From Pararhizobium sp. IMCC21322 (GTDB taxonomy: Bacteria > Pseudomonadota > Alphaproteobacteria > Rhizobiales > GCA-2746425): 64,000 bases of DNA. Below are positions 1 to 8,068 of this stretch, piece after piece. Position 1 is the first letter of the stretch. Every line of letters begins with the position of its first letter. A program made the position numbers and the translations under genes. The notes under the pieces were generated by a model. That model did not search any database. It was given only the letters and a program-made list of their open reading frames with translations, and was not told the origin of the DNA. The stretch lies in NCBI RefSeq assembly GCF_030758295.1, contig NZ_CP132335.1:1092412-1156411 (forward strand). The letters are read 5' to 3'.

Positions 1-618
1 GCCGTTGTCGAGATAATCTGATGGCAGAATTTGCAATTGCCCCAATTCGCCAGCCCACGCGCCCTGCATTTGCGCCGCCGACAAATCGCCCCGATCCAGC
101 AATTTCAGCGCCGCAATCAATTGCGGGCGAAACAGCTCCGGTCTGCGACAATCATAGGACAGGGTTGCCAGTGCATTCAGCGTGTTGAAATTGCCCAACA
201 CCGCGCCAAAATCCGTCTCCAGCGCCCAGAATGCGGAAATCACGGCACCCGGTACGCCATACTCCGCCTCAACATCCTGAAAAATCCTGGCATGACGTTT
301 TAACCGGTCACGCCCGCCACTGATGCGATAGGGCGCCACCATGCGGTCGGAAAACTGCAAAAAGCTTTGCGCAAACACACCCTGCTTGCGATCGGCTGCA
401 ATTACGCTGTTGGAATAGCTGAGCGATGGCACGATGCGGCGAATGATTGATGCATTGACACCTGCTGCCGCAGCTTCCTCCGCAATCCCCGCCTTGAAGC
501 TTTCAAAGCTGCCGCTCGGTTGGCAGCTTTGCCCATAGGCCGCGCCCGCCATCAACCCGGTCACAAGCAGTGAAATGCCGGTGGCAGAAATCAGTTTCAT
601 ACGCCGAAAAACGCCCAT
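1..618 (-). CDS. Lytic murein transglycosylase, MltB/SLT_2 type (3' end off window)
   Basis: Minus-strand reading gives a protein starting MGVFRRMKLISATG with a signal peptide ending near AAYG, then the sequence of a membrane-bound lytic murein transglycosylase B family enzyme. Typical segments are SFLQFSDRMVAPYRISGGR and the catalytic-Glu region GVPGAVISAFWALETDFG, followed by FNTLNALATLSYD. These enzymes cleave peptidoglycan glycan strands in the periplasm. Only the first 206 codons are in the window; the frame stays open to base 1. The start at 618 is preferred because a GAGG sequence lies about 11 bases upstream; an internal ATG at 600 is possible. This is the only clearly chromosomal housekeeping protein gene here. 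Confidence 0.85.
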   Translation of the reverse strand, partial: MGVFRRMKLISATGISLLVTGLMAGAAYGQSCQPSGSFESFKAGIAEEAAAAGVNASIIRRIVPSLSYSNSVIAADRKQGVFAQSFLQFSDRMVAPYRISGGRDRLKRHARIFQDVEAEYGVPGAVISAFWALETDFGAVLGNFNTLNALATLSYDCRRPELFRPQLIAALKLLDRGDLSAAQMQGAWAGELGQLQILPSDYLDNG

Positions 619-743
619 TCTATCACTCACCTCACCACAATTGCATTCACAGGCCTGAATCGCCTGAGATCAGAATCACAGCATACCAACTTAAAAGCAA
701 GAGTTTGACGGATCGAACCCCAATGCGCTATTTCCCGACCAGT

Positions 744-819
744 GCCGCTTTAGCTCAGTTGGTAGAGCACATCATTCGTAATGATGGGGTCGTAGGTTCG
801 AATCCTATAAGCGGCACCA
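744..819 (+). tRNA. tRNA-Thr (anticodon CGU)
   Basis: The sequence folds as a standard tRNA. The acceptor strand GCCGCTT pairs with AAGCGGC, the D arm contains TAGCTCAGTTGGTAGAGC, the anticodon loop is TTCGTAA with CGT in the middle, the T arm is GTAGG-TTCGAAT-CCTAT, and CCA is encoded. CGU reads the Thr codon ACG. The 3' half serves as an integration target: the neighbouring serine recombinase gene ends inside it, and 18 bases from its 3' end recur at 58505-58522 on the other strand. Confidence 0.97.
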
Positions 820-821
820 TT
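755..821. other. Probable left attachment junction in tRNA-Thr
   Basis: The recombinase coding frame continues into the 3' part of tRNA-Thr and stops only at 755. The tRNA stays intact, as expected when an element inserts at a tRNA 3' end. Bases 804-821 (CCTATAAGCGGCACCATT) are repeated in inverted orientation at 58505-58522. The exact crossover dinucleotide cannot be set from one junction. I found no long direct-orientation copy in the window, but serine integrases share only a few bases between attL and attR, so its absence says little. Confidence 0.7.
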
Positions 822-2353
822 TCAAACTTTCCCAGGCGAAAGTTCTCTAACACCTTGAATGGTAAGGTGGTTTTTGGTGTTCGATAGCCCTCTTTTCGGC
901 AGTAGGCAATTCGCTCAGAAAAAGCCAATCTGAGGACCAGCCTTTTCAAGTGATATTGACCGGAATCCCATATATTCCAAGGGTTTGCGAGAAAGGTCAT
1001 TGCGTGTTCGATAAATTCATCGAACCGGTCTTGAGAGACGGGCTTTTCTTGCAGTTTTTCGATTAGCAATTGCCGTTTGCGCTCTAGATTCTCCACTTTG
1101 CTTTCATATGCAGCGATCACAGTTGAATTGGAAGCATCCATGATGCGTTCCAAAGTTGTGTCAATCTGCCGTTGGATGTTCTTTTCATCCTGTTTCAGTG
1201 TTGCAATGGCACTTTCGGCCTGATTTCTGCGTTGGTTCCAAGCATCCCTGAACATAGCCTTGGCTATTTTGATCAGGTTTTGTGTTGGTTGCAGCGACCG
1301 CACGATGTCTGCAAATTCACCTTCGATTCTCTCTCGGGGAATAGACTTGCGATAGCTTTCACAAGCTTTGGTATCACACAGGTAATATGGGTATTTTTTG
1401 AGCTTACCTGCAGACCAGCAAGCCGTCAGTGGTTTGTGACAGTCATTGCAAAGCACGAAACCACGCAGGGGGAAATCGTGATTGAGATTCTTACGTGCTG
1501 GCGCTTTCGCCGAACCTTTGCGGCGCTCCTGAATCTTCTCAAAAGTCTCAAGTGTGATCAATGGATCATGCCGAGCTTTAACCCAGTTTATTCCCCAATC
1601 CTTATGGTTGAGATAACCGGCATGGATAGGTTGTGTTAGAATATCGGCCACGCGCTGATGCGTGACCACGCCGCTTTTGGGCTTTGGAAAAGCTGGTTGA
1701 GAGTTGAGAAATTCCCTAACCTCACCTTGGCTTTCAAAATGTCCCGCAGCGTATCCTTCCAGCGCTTCTTTCACAATTGGCGCCAGAATTGGGTCGAACT
1801 CAAGCACATGGCCGCCGCCTTTTGCTGCAACATAGTGATAGCCTTTGGGAGCAGGGAAGACCCAAAAACCTTGCTCCATACGCGCCATCATTTTTTGTGT
1901 CACCTGCCGTCCGTTTTGCTCACGTTCTAGAGTTCCAGCGGCGACTGCAATGGTTTCGGAAAATTTCCCTTCGGGGGAATCATCGAAAGGGAAGTTCAGG
2001 CATACGCGTATAGCGTTTCGAGCGGCCATTTCTCTTTTGAGTTTTAGATGAAACTCCGTGTCGCGAGAATAGCGCTTCAAATCATCAAATATCACGACAT
2101 ATTTCTTGGTGGGGTTTGCATCGAGATAGGCCAGAAGCGCAACCATGCCTGGGCGTTTCAAAAAATCACCGCCTCCACTCACATCATCAGGAAACACAGC
2201 TTCAACGTTGCAGCCAATTGCGTTCGCATGCTGCCTGCACCGATGCTCCTGGCTCTCAAGACCGCTGCCTTCCACTGTTTGTTTTTTGGTGGATACCCTG
2301 CAATAGATCAACGCCGCATCGGGTTTTGAAATCTTCTTTTTTTCTGTTGTCAT
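755..2353 (-). CDS. Large serine recombinase (integrase)
   Basis: A 532-residue site-specific recombinase. The N-terminal resolvase-type catalytic domain starts ALIYCRVSTKKQ, with the nucleophile at about Ser21 and the DDLKRYSRD segment. A recombinase domain follows (about 160-280), then a zinc ribbon with CNDC and a second Cys pair near 300-330, then a long coiled coil (about 370-430). Large serine recombinases integrate and excise mobile elements between attP and attB. The last 20 or so codons (ending LIGFEPTTPSLRMMCSTN) lie inside tRNA-Thr on the opposite strand, so the present C-terminus is partly encoded by host DNA at the junction. The start overlaps the stop of the upstream small gene by 4 bases. 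Confidence 0.93.
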   Translation of the reverse strand: MTTEKKKISKPDAALIYCRVSTKKQTVEGSGLESQEHRCRQHANAIGCNVEAVFPDDVSGGGDFLKRPGMVALLAYLDANPTKKYVVIFDDLKRYSRDTEFHLKLKREMAARNAIRVCLNFPFDDSPEGKFSETIAVAAGTLEREQNGRQVTQKMMARMEQGFWVFPAPKGYHYVAAKGGGHVLEFDPILAPIVKEALEGYAAGHFESQGEVREFLNSQPAFPKPKSGVVTHQRVADILTQPIHAGYLNHKDWGINWVKARHDPLITLETFEKIQERRKGSAKAPARKNLNHDFPLRGFVLCNDCHKPLTACWSAGKLKKYPYYLCDTKACESYRKSIPRERIEGEFADIVRSLQPTQNLIKIAKAMFRDAWNQRRNQAESAIATLKQDEKNIQRQIDTTLERIMDASNSTVIAAYESKVENLERKRQLLIEKLQEKPVSQDRFDEFIEHAMTFLANPWNIWDSGQYHLKRLVLRLAFSERIAYCRKEGYRTPKTTLPFKVLENFRLGKFEMVPLIGFEPTTPSLRMMCSTN

Positions 2354-2703
2354 TTTTGATTCCCTTTTTGTGATGCAAACGGTGACCCGTCGGCGGCGGT
2401 TAGAAATTCTGTTTTGGGATTATTGTTTGAGGTTATCACATCACTCGAATCCGGGGTGAGAATTTCAACTGGAATTCGATTTTGCTCACAGGCTTTCTGG
2501 AGCGGGGCTATCTTGATTCCGAGATCAACGAAGGCGACCATACTGTACCAAAGTGCTTGAAGAAATTCCTGCTTTTGTGCGTCCGTCAGATCGCACTCCT
2601 GGAGCATTTCGCCATAAAGATCCCAATCGATTTCAAGTGCCGGAAAAACGGTTAAATCGCCGCTTTGTTCGGGTTTGTCTGTCTTTTCCAGCTGTGTAGC
2701 CAT
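2350..2703 (-). CDS. Small protein coupled to the serine recombinase
   Basis: A 117-residue acidic, soluble protein with no recognised domain. Its stop overlaps the recombinase start (ATGA), so the two genes form one operon and are probably translationally coupled. An AGGAGAACG-type ribosome site precedes ATG at 2703. Small open frames directly upstream of large serine recombinases are common; a directionality or regulatory role would be a guess. The central part has a helical look (DLTDAQKQEFLQALWYSM). Confidence 0.7.
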   Translation of the reverse strand: MATQLEKTDKPEQSGDLTVFPALEIDWDLYGEMLQECDLTDAQKQEFLQALWYSMVAFVDLGIKIAPLQKACEQNRIPVEILTPDSSDVITSNNNPKTEFLTAADGSPFASQKGNQK

Positions 2704-3081
2704 GATCGTTCTCCTTTATGCTGTTGTTGCCCATCCTTTTTCCACGTAAGTGAACAAAAAGAGAACAGATTAGGTATAAAATCCTATATAGTCAAGTATA
2801 AACGACGTAATATTGTTGCTATTTTTAATATTAATGGATTATGTATTTACGGTTATTTATGCATAATCAGTCTTAGTTGTATTGAAGATGGTCGAACAGA
2901 GCGCTCCATCGCCTAAACTCGCTTTCGCTTATGCTTTTGAAGGAATAGGGATGCGTTTCAACGAGCCATTCACAGTGTATTGATGCCGCAGACGGTGCAT
3001 GTCGGTTCGGCAGGAGGCTGACCATCAGCCGCCTGCTTTGAACTCGACCTAGAGGATATTCCAAAGAGTCCCATCGTCGGT
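2704..3081. other. AT-rich intergenic region upstream of recombinase operon
   Basis: There is no convincing gene in this stretch. Bases about 2760-2880 are strongly AT-rich and should hold the promoter of the leftward recombinase operon. The rest (2880-3080) is the downstream side of the next leftward gene. Short open frames here lack ribosome sites. Confidence 0.5.
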
Positions 3082-3702
3082 CTAACGTGTTCGCGCATAA
3101 CCACGCGTCTGCTGCTGGCTTTGCCCAGCTTTGCGCGCCTGTTTTTCGGCTTCGATTTGCGGGGTGTAGAATTTCTTTTCCTGCTCCTTGCCCCAGTCAT
3201 AGAATTTCTCACCATTGACGGCCTCGAACTGCTGGGTCATCAAACGTTTTGCGCCCAGATCCGTAATATTGAGATCAGAGCCGAGGGCTCTGGCCTCGTG
3301 CGAAAACGCGCGGTGGAAAGAGATTTTATTGCCTTCTTCAATCATCTTGCCGACCTGCAAGGCCGCAGTGAATGCGCTTCTTTTCTGTGTGTCCGAAAGT
3401 GTTTCCTCACGCTTCACCAACAGTTCCCGCATGTCATTCATGCTCATGCCAGTACGTTCTTTGAACAAATCGCGTATGGCGACTTCGGCCTTGTGGGTTT
3501 CGAATTTTTCGGTTCTGGCAAAGGCAAAGGCGTAATCGCCAAGCTTTTCTTTGAACCTGCCGGTCTTTTGAATCTCTTTTTCAATGATGCCGGTAATTGT
3601 CATCGCTTCTTCGAATTGCGGGTCCGACAACAAACGACCGGAGAAGCTTTCGCGCGCTGATTTGACACGCTCCATTTCCTTGGGATCATACATGATTTGC
3701 AT
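3082..3702 (-). CDS. Hypothetical charged helical protein (mobile-element associated)
   Basis: A 206-residue protein rich in Lys, Glu and Arg, predicted mostly helical, with no signal peptide or membrane segment. It ends in a Gln/Arg-rich tail (KAGQSQQQTRGYARTR). A GGAGATG-like ribosome site lies just upstream of ATG at 3702. It is followed on the same strand by the recombinase operon and preceded by another charged helical protein, so it belongs to the leftward mobilization block. I do not recognise the family; a DNA-binding or relaxosome accessory role is possible but unproven. Confidence 0.7.
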   Translation of the reverse strand: MQIMYDPKEMERVKSARESFSGRLLSDPQFEEAMTITGIIEKEIQKTGRFKEKLGDYAFAFARTEKFETHKAEVAIRDLFKERTGMSMNDMRELLVKREETLSDTQKRSAFTAALQVGKMIEEGNKISFHRAFSHEARALGSDLNITDLGAKRLMTQQFEAVNGEKFYDWGKEQEKKFYTPQIEAEKQARKAGQSQQQTRGYARTR

Positions 3703-3730
3703 TGGTCATCTCCTTTTGGGCTAGTGGTAA

Positions 3731-4222
3731 TTATCTTGACCGTTTTCGGGATTGCGATTGGTGTCTGTCTTGCACGTGCCGACGATCAACGGTCCTGTTG
3801 AAGGCGCGCTCCGCTTTTCCCTGAAGCTGGTTTTCGCGTTTAGCCTCTGTCATCAAATTTGACAGGCCGCGCTCCTCATATTGGTTGATCTGCGCGATCC
3901 GGTTTTCATGTGCCTGCCTGACATCCTGTTGCGCCAGATACAGCGTTGCGGACTTGTCGAAGCGGTCATTTTGCGACCAGAAAGGCTTATATTCTCTGGT
4001 CTTTGACCCGGCTTCATCAATCAGCTTTTTCTGGACGACTCCGACACGCATAGGATATCGCTTGAAATTGAGCTCTTCGGCCTTCTGACGCGCCTGTGCA
4101 CACCGTTTGATCAACTCACCGCGCTTTTCCCACTGACGCCCAGTGAGCCGCGCTCCGGCTTCACGGCGAAGGGCGATTAGATTAAAAGTCTGTTTGACCC
4201 GCTCAGCGGTGGATAAAGCCAT
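3731..4222 (-). CDS. Hypothetical basic protein
   Basis: About 163 residues from the start MALSTAERVKQTFNL, strongly basic and helical, ending in an Arg/Gln/Ser-rich tail. A run of five G lies 8 bases upstream of ATG at 4222, which favours this start over ATG at 4228 or 4240. It is the 5' neighbour of 3082-3702 on the same strand with a 28-base gap, and the two are probably co-transcribed. The composition suits nucleic-acid binding. No known domain was recognised. Confidence 0.65.
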   Translation of the reverse strand: MALSTAERVKQTFNLIALRREAGARLTGRQWEKRGELIKRCAQARQKAEELNFKRYPMRVGVVQKKLIDEAGSKTREYKPFWSQNDRFDKSATLYLAQQDVRQAHENRIAQINQYEERGLSNLMTEAKRENQLQGKAERAFNRTVDRRHVQDRHQSQSRKRSR

Positions 4223-4284
4223 ACTCATGACCCCCTGCAAAAATAGGCTTGCACTCGGAATCGCAAATCTGATATTCTTAATTC

Positions 4285-4533
4285 ATGATAAAGTTCAATT
4301 ACATGCAGGAAGTCGAAGAGTGGCTTGCGCCGCTGACATACGAAGAGTTCTGGCGGGAAACTGATCCCAACGGCCTTCAATCCGAAGATCGCGATCACTA
4401 TGATTGCGAGATTGCCCGAGGCATTCCCAAAGCGACGATCCTCACAGTTCTGAAAGGGGAAAAGCGCCTTGAGATTATTGCCGAGCAGGATTTGAAATGC
4501 CGGCACCCGCATGATGAGATGCTGCTGCATTAA
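4285..4533 (+). CDS. Hypothetical 82-residue protein
   Basis: A short rightward frame with a natural acidic composition (EVEEWLAPLTYEEFWRETDP near the start, HPHDEMLLH at the end). It fills the gap between two leftward genes and overlaps the last 4 bases of 4530-4778. No ribosome site is obvious before ATG 4285 or before the alternative ATG 4303. It would be the only rightward gene in the left block, so it may be a regulator or a chance frame. No domain was recognised. Confidence 0.5.
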   Translation: MIKFNYMQEVEEWLAPLTYEEFWRETDPNGLQSEDRDHYDCEIARGIPKATILTVLKGEKRLEIIAEQDLKCRHPHDEMLLH

Positions 4534-4778
4534 TTCTCTCCGTCTTCGTAGTTGAAGAATTTGATGCGCGGGCAATTGCCATCACCGGGATGAATGGTGA
4601 TTTCAGTGCGGAAATTCGTATAGGTGCAGCGCGTATAATGCCGTTCGGCAAACGGATCATTGCCACCATCACTGTAAAAATCATACGACCAGTTGAGATA
4701 AGGCGTGCCGTAGATCTGATAGGCCAGATACAGTGCTATGGGTACGATAACCCAGACGAAATAAACGGGCCGGATCAT
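4530..4778 (-). CDS. Small membrane protein downstream of coupling protein
   Basis: An 82-residue protein with one N-terminal hydrophobic segment (VYFVWVIVPIALYLAYQIYG) followed by a polar, Cys-containing extracytoplasmic part. Its ATG overlaps the stop of the coupling-protein gene (ATGA), so it is the last gene of the leftward membrane-protein operon. A periplasmic or inner-membrane accessory to DNA transfer is an inference from position only. Confidence 0.65.
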   Translation of the reverse strand: MIRPVYFVWVIVPIALYLAYQIYGTPYLNWSYDFYSDGGNDPFAERHYTRCTYTNFRTEITIHPGDGNCPRIKFFNYEDGEN

Positions 4779-6258
4779 TTCTCCACCTCGAAATAATCTG
4801 CCAGATTGATTTTCACATCAGGTTCAAGCCGTCCGCCTTCGACGGGGTTATCACCCAGGTCGAAACAGGAAGGCGCAATCTCGTTCTGGCGAATTTTGAG
4901 GCAATGAATCCAGCCCACACCAGGGACGCGCAGAAATTGCTCACTCGGCGGCAAACTCATCAGTTCGTCGATGGTAAAAAGAGGCTCGCGCCCGGTCTGA
5001 AAAGTTGTTGTAAAATCCGGCTTGTCGGAACTGCCGCCAAGATTGAAATTGACGTTATCAATTTCGCCAATAGCTTTAGAAACGCGCTCGGCCTCTTCGA
5101 AATTGCCGAACTGGAGCCATTGGATGCAGCAATTGTCTTCCAATGTTTGAATCAGTTTTTCACCGTTCTGGCGGATCAGGTCGGCGCGCGATTGTGCGAT
5201 ATAAAGCACCTGTAATTTTGCACCGCGAAAAACCGTGACTTTTTCAATGAGTTCCTTGGCCGGAGTGTTTGCCACTTCATCAAAAATAATTGTTGTCTTG
5301 CCGCACTCACTGCTCAATTGGGCGGACAGGAAGGCATTGAACATGAGACCGTAATAAGTTCCAAGCCGCGCGGCATTCTTCGGATTTTGAACTACACAAA
5401 CGACGTATTTTTCCGCGAGAAGTTGCTCGTGTGTAACGTCAGCGTCCCGGCCTGCTTCGGCTAACGGACTGCCAGCCATGAACAGGCGAAGTGCCGACTG
5501 CGCGGCCAGCATATGCTGGCTGTAGTGCTCGGGGTCTTTGTCGCGAAGTTCTTTCAACTGCCTAGCACGATTGCGTGTGAGCTCCTCGCCTTCGTCCGCC
5601 TCGATATCAATGACAGAGTTGAAAGTCTCCGGGTCAGCAATCAAAGCGGCCAGCCCGCCCGGAGTTGTAAGTGCCGCGCTGTGTTCCAGCAGCGCCAAAA
5701 TTGCAAAGGCAAGAATTTCCCTTGGGACCTGCCGAAAGAAAAAATTCTTATCCAACCCCCCCTCGGGCTCTGGTATGATTGTGTTTGCCGCCGTTTCAAT
5801 TTCCAGCAGCAATTCGGGACTTTTTTTTGGTGAGCGTCAACCAGATTGCCAAACGTATTAACGCGGATGCAATAAGGATAATCGGCACCCAAAACAAAGT
5901 TGTCATCAATCACGGCGAACCTGCGGCCAAGCTTGATACATAGCGCGGCAATCTGGTGCGCGATTTCTCCAGACTTCACATCATTGATGACAAGTGCGCG
6001 CGTTTGATCCCAGATCAGGGATTGAACAGCGGGAATGCTGACACAAGTCGTCTTCCCGCTGCCTGCACCACCATAAATCACCCATGACTTATTTCCGGGC
6101 GGCTCGAAAACCGGGCTGCCATCTGCAATATCTCGCCCAATAACGCGGCGGATTTCCTGAAAATTTACTGCATTATCTTGAGAGAGTTTTCTCAGCCGGA
6201 TTGTGCGCCGGACAGCCTTTTGCGTGCCGCCAAAGAAGCTTTTGAGTTTTTCCCTCAT
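4775..6258 (-). CDS. VirD4/TraD-like type IV coupling protein, split by a -1 frameshift
   Basis: Two overlapping frames together encode one coupling ATPase of about 490 residues. The 5' frame (from ATG 6258) holds Walker A GGAGSGKTT near residue 64 in an FTsK/VirD4-type context. The 3' frame holds Walker B TIIFDEVAN and the downstream LYIAQSRADL motif. The join is at an A8 run (minus strand, 5828-5821): reading CAA AAA AAA then slipping back one base gives AGT CCC GAA and continues the protein. Coupling proteins feed relaxase-bound DNA to a secretion channel. The gene overlaps its upstream neighbour by ATGA. The break may be a sequencing slip, a real mutation or programmed frameshifting. Two transmembrane segments usual at the VirD4 N-terminus are not in this polypeptide; the neighbouring small membrane proteins may supply them. 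Confidence 0.8.
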
Positions 6259-6584
6259 GACTGCATCCCGCCATTTTGTTGAGCTTGCTTATTGGCAAGC
6301 CTCGCCTGCTTTGGCGCTTTGCCGCGCTTTTGAAATGCCCGCATTCTTTTGTAGTAGACGTGGAGTTGTCCCATTTGGCGCAGCGACTTGAAAACCAGAC
6401 CTCCTGCCGCAAGCCAGCAAATTATCGACATCGCGCCAAACGCCCACCAATGGGGATCAGACGGCCACATCAAGACGCCGGCGATCACCAAAAGCGTTCC
6501 ATAGCCAAGTTGAAAATTGATCTCAAAAATCGTGCCAGTGTTGTTGTGTGGCGGCCTGTTGTTGTCAGTTGGTGCCTTGCTCAT
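6255..6584 (-). CDS. Two-helix membrane protein upstream of coupling protein
   Basis: A 109-residue protein with two hydrophobic segments (about 28-42 and 48-66) and a basic C-terminal tail rich in Lys, Arg and Gln. It starts by ATGA overlap with the gene upstream and ends by overlap with the coupling-protein start. A GGAGAGG ribosome site precedes ATG 6584. Because the coupling protein lacks its usual membrane anchor, this small protein could provide one in trans; this is inference. Confidence 0.7.
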   Translation of the reverse strand: MSKAPTDNNRPPHNNTGTIFEINFQLGYGTLLVIAGVLMWPSDPHWWAFGAMSIICWLAAGGLVFKSLRQMGQLHVYYKRMRAFQKRGKAPKQARLANKQAQQNGGMQS

Positions 6585-6955
6585 GAGACCTCTCCAGTGT
6601 GGGAGTGATCAATCTTTTGGGCGATATCGGATCTGATTTTATTCAGATCAGCTATTTGACCCCACACAGCGCCTGATAGCTCGTTGCCATTCAATTCGCG
6701 GCTCAACAGTTTCAACTGCCCGATTTGTGAGGCAACCGCTATCGCAACAAAAACACTCGCCATGGTCGCGGCAATCTCATACCAATACAACAGATCGGCA
6801 AAGCTGATGATGAATCCGATGAGGGCGATACTGAGGGCAATCACCGGCACGAAAAACGGCAATTCCGTTGACACTGCCTTAAGCGATGAGAGGACATAAG
6901 ATCGTCTGCGGGTTTCCAGCATGCCGCCTGATATTTTGGCGTAACCAAAGATCAT
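6581..6955 (-). CDS. Membrane protein of the transfer operon
   Basis: About 124 residues starting MIFGYAKISGGML. Two long hydrophobic segments (centred near residues 40 and 65) are followed by a helical soluble tail. The start at 6955 is chosen because it overlaps the upstream stop as ATGA; a longer frame to 6973 would run into the preceding gene. No recognised domain. It is one of five consecutive overlapping membrane-protein genes. Confidence 0.7.
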   Translation of the reverse strand: MIFGYAKISGGMLETRRRSYVLSSLKAVSTELPFFVPVIALSIALIGFIISFADLLYWYEIAATMASVFVAIAVASQIGQLKLLSRELNGNELSGAVWGQIADLNKIRSDIAQKIDHSHTGEVS

Positions 6956-7485
6956 TGGAATTCCCCCCGGCAAACAGGTGAGTTCAAAGCCGTGAATAAT
7001 TCCGCATTCAAATTTTTGATTTCAGACGGAATCACGATTCTGAAGGAGCCGGAGTACAAACCCCAGAGTGTGCGGTTTTGGAGTTGAACATTTATGGCGC
7101 AAGTGCATCGGGAATTTGCGTTGCTCGCCGCGTTCTCAAGGCGTTTCGTATACGCTTCAACCAGCCTTTTGTTTTGGATTTTAATTTGGGATGCCAGTGG
7201 GTTCTCAAATAGGCCGCCAACGACATTACAAAGCGCTTTGCCATCCTGTCCGGCAAACATCCCCATGACGGCATTGCAGTCAGGTGTCGGTGCACTGAAT
7301 TGCAGATCAGGTTTTGTATCGTGGGCATGTTCGACAACGACCCGTTCGCAATGTGGTAACCACCCGGAGCGTTCTATTGTTCGCTGTCCGATAGTTTGTC
7401 CGCCGACCCCCCAGAAAAAGGCCGCATACAGAATGCCTGCAATCATGATACCGCCGCCAAACGGCAAGGCGTTTTGATCAATCAT
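6952..7485 (-). CDS. Membrane-anchored extracytoplasmic protein of the transfer operon
   Basis: The frame stays open upstream, but the credible start is MIDQNALPFGGG at 7485, which has a GGGAG ribosome site 7 bases away and lies 2 bases after the previous gene. The product is about 177 residues with an N-terminal hydrophobic segment (GGGIMIAGILYAAFFWGVGG) and a Cys-containing domain outside the membrane. The longer reading to 7752 is out-of-frame overlap with the upstream gene. No family was recognised. Confidence 0.68.
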   Translation of the reverse strand: MIDQNALPFGGGIMIAGILYAAFFWGVGGQTIGQRTIERSGWLPHCERVVVEHAHDTKPDLQFSAPTPDCNAVMGMFAGQDGKALCNVVGGLFENPLASQIKIQNKRLVEAYTKRLENAASNANSRCTCAINVQLQNRTLWGLYSGSFRIVIPSEIKNLNAELFTALNSPVCRGEFQ

Positions 7486-7486
7486 A

Positions 7487-8068
7487 TTATTGCTCCCGAT
7501 TTTGATCGCTTGCGCGTGTATCAAACACGCCGAAGCGGCAATTGGCTTTTGCGATAGAGGCAAGGCGCTCTGTGCTGATGCCAAGCTCAGACAAGACATC
7601 TGGCGGCACGGTCTGTAGATCGCTGTAAATTGGCCGGGACGCCCCGGCCTGCTTGCCAAGATCAATATGTCTGGTGGCAACACCATTGCCGAAGCCGACA
7701 TAGCACCACTGTTTCGCCACACGTTTTTCAATGACGTCTTCAGCGGACGCAAAGCTTGCTCCAGTCACGACGACGCCAAGCCCGGCGACAGTGACCCGCT
7801 TGAAGAAATTGATTTCGTCAACACCATCCAGCAAGTCGGTTTGTTGGGTTGTGTTTTCAGTATCTTCGGTTGGATGCCACTCACCAAACATTGCCAGCTT
7901 GAAATTCTCCCATTTGTCGCGGAAGACAAAGAAATCAGCATCCCACGCAATGAAAATCATCATGGCAACGAGGACAGCGCCGCCCAGCATCGTGAAGCCG
8001 ATAGTGCGCGCGAGGCGGTTGGCCCCGCGCACATATCGTTTGCGCTTTGGGGTCGCAGGGGTGTTCAT
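7487..8068 (-). CDS. Single-pass membrane protein of the transfer operon
   Basis: A 193-residue protein with a basic N-terminus, a transmembrane segment at about 24-42 (TIGFTMLGGAVLVAMMIFIA) and a soluble C-terminal domain. Start and upstream stop overlap as TAATG. A second weakly hydrophobic stretch (VTVAGLGVVVTGASFASA) lies in the middle. Function unknown; operon position suggests membrane assembly with the coupling protein. Confidence 0.7.
   Translation of the reverse strand: MNTPATPKRKRYVRGANRLARTIGFTMLGGAVLVAMMIFIAWDADFFVFRDKWENFKLAMFGEWHPTEDTENTTQQTDLLDGVDEINFFKRVTVAGLGVVVTGASFASAEDVIEKRVAKQWCYVGFGNGVATRHIDLGKQAGASRPIYSDLQTVPPDVLSELGISTERLASIAKANCRFGVFDTRASDQNREQ

Noticed and set aside
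570-887. Rightward open frame running through tRNA-Thr
   Set aside because: It spans the tRNA on the sense strand, has no ribosome site and no domain; the tRNA explains the sequence.
3082-4222. The two charged proteins as a known relaxosome family
   Set aside because: No motif was recognised; naming them from position alone would be invention.
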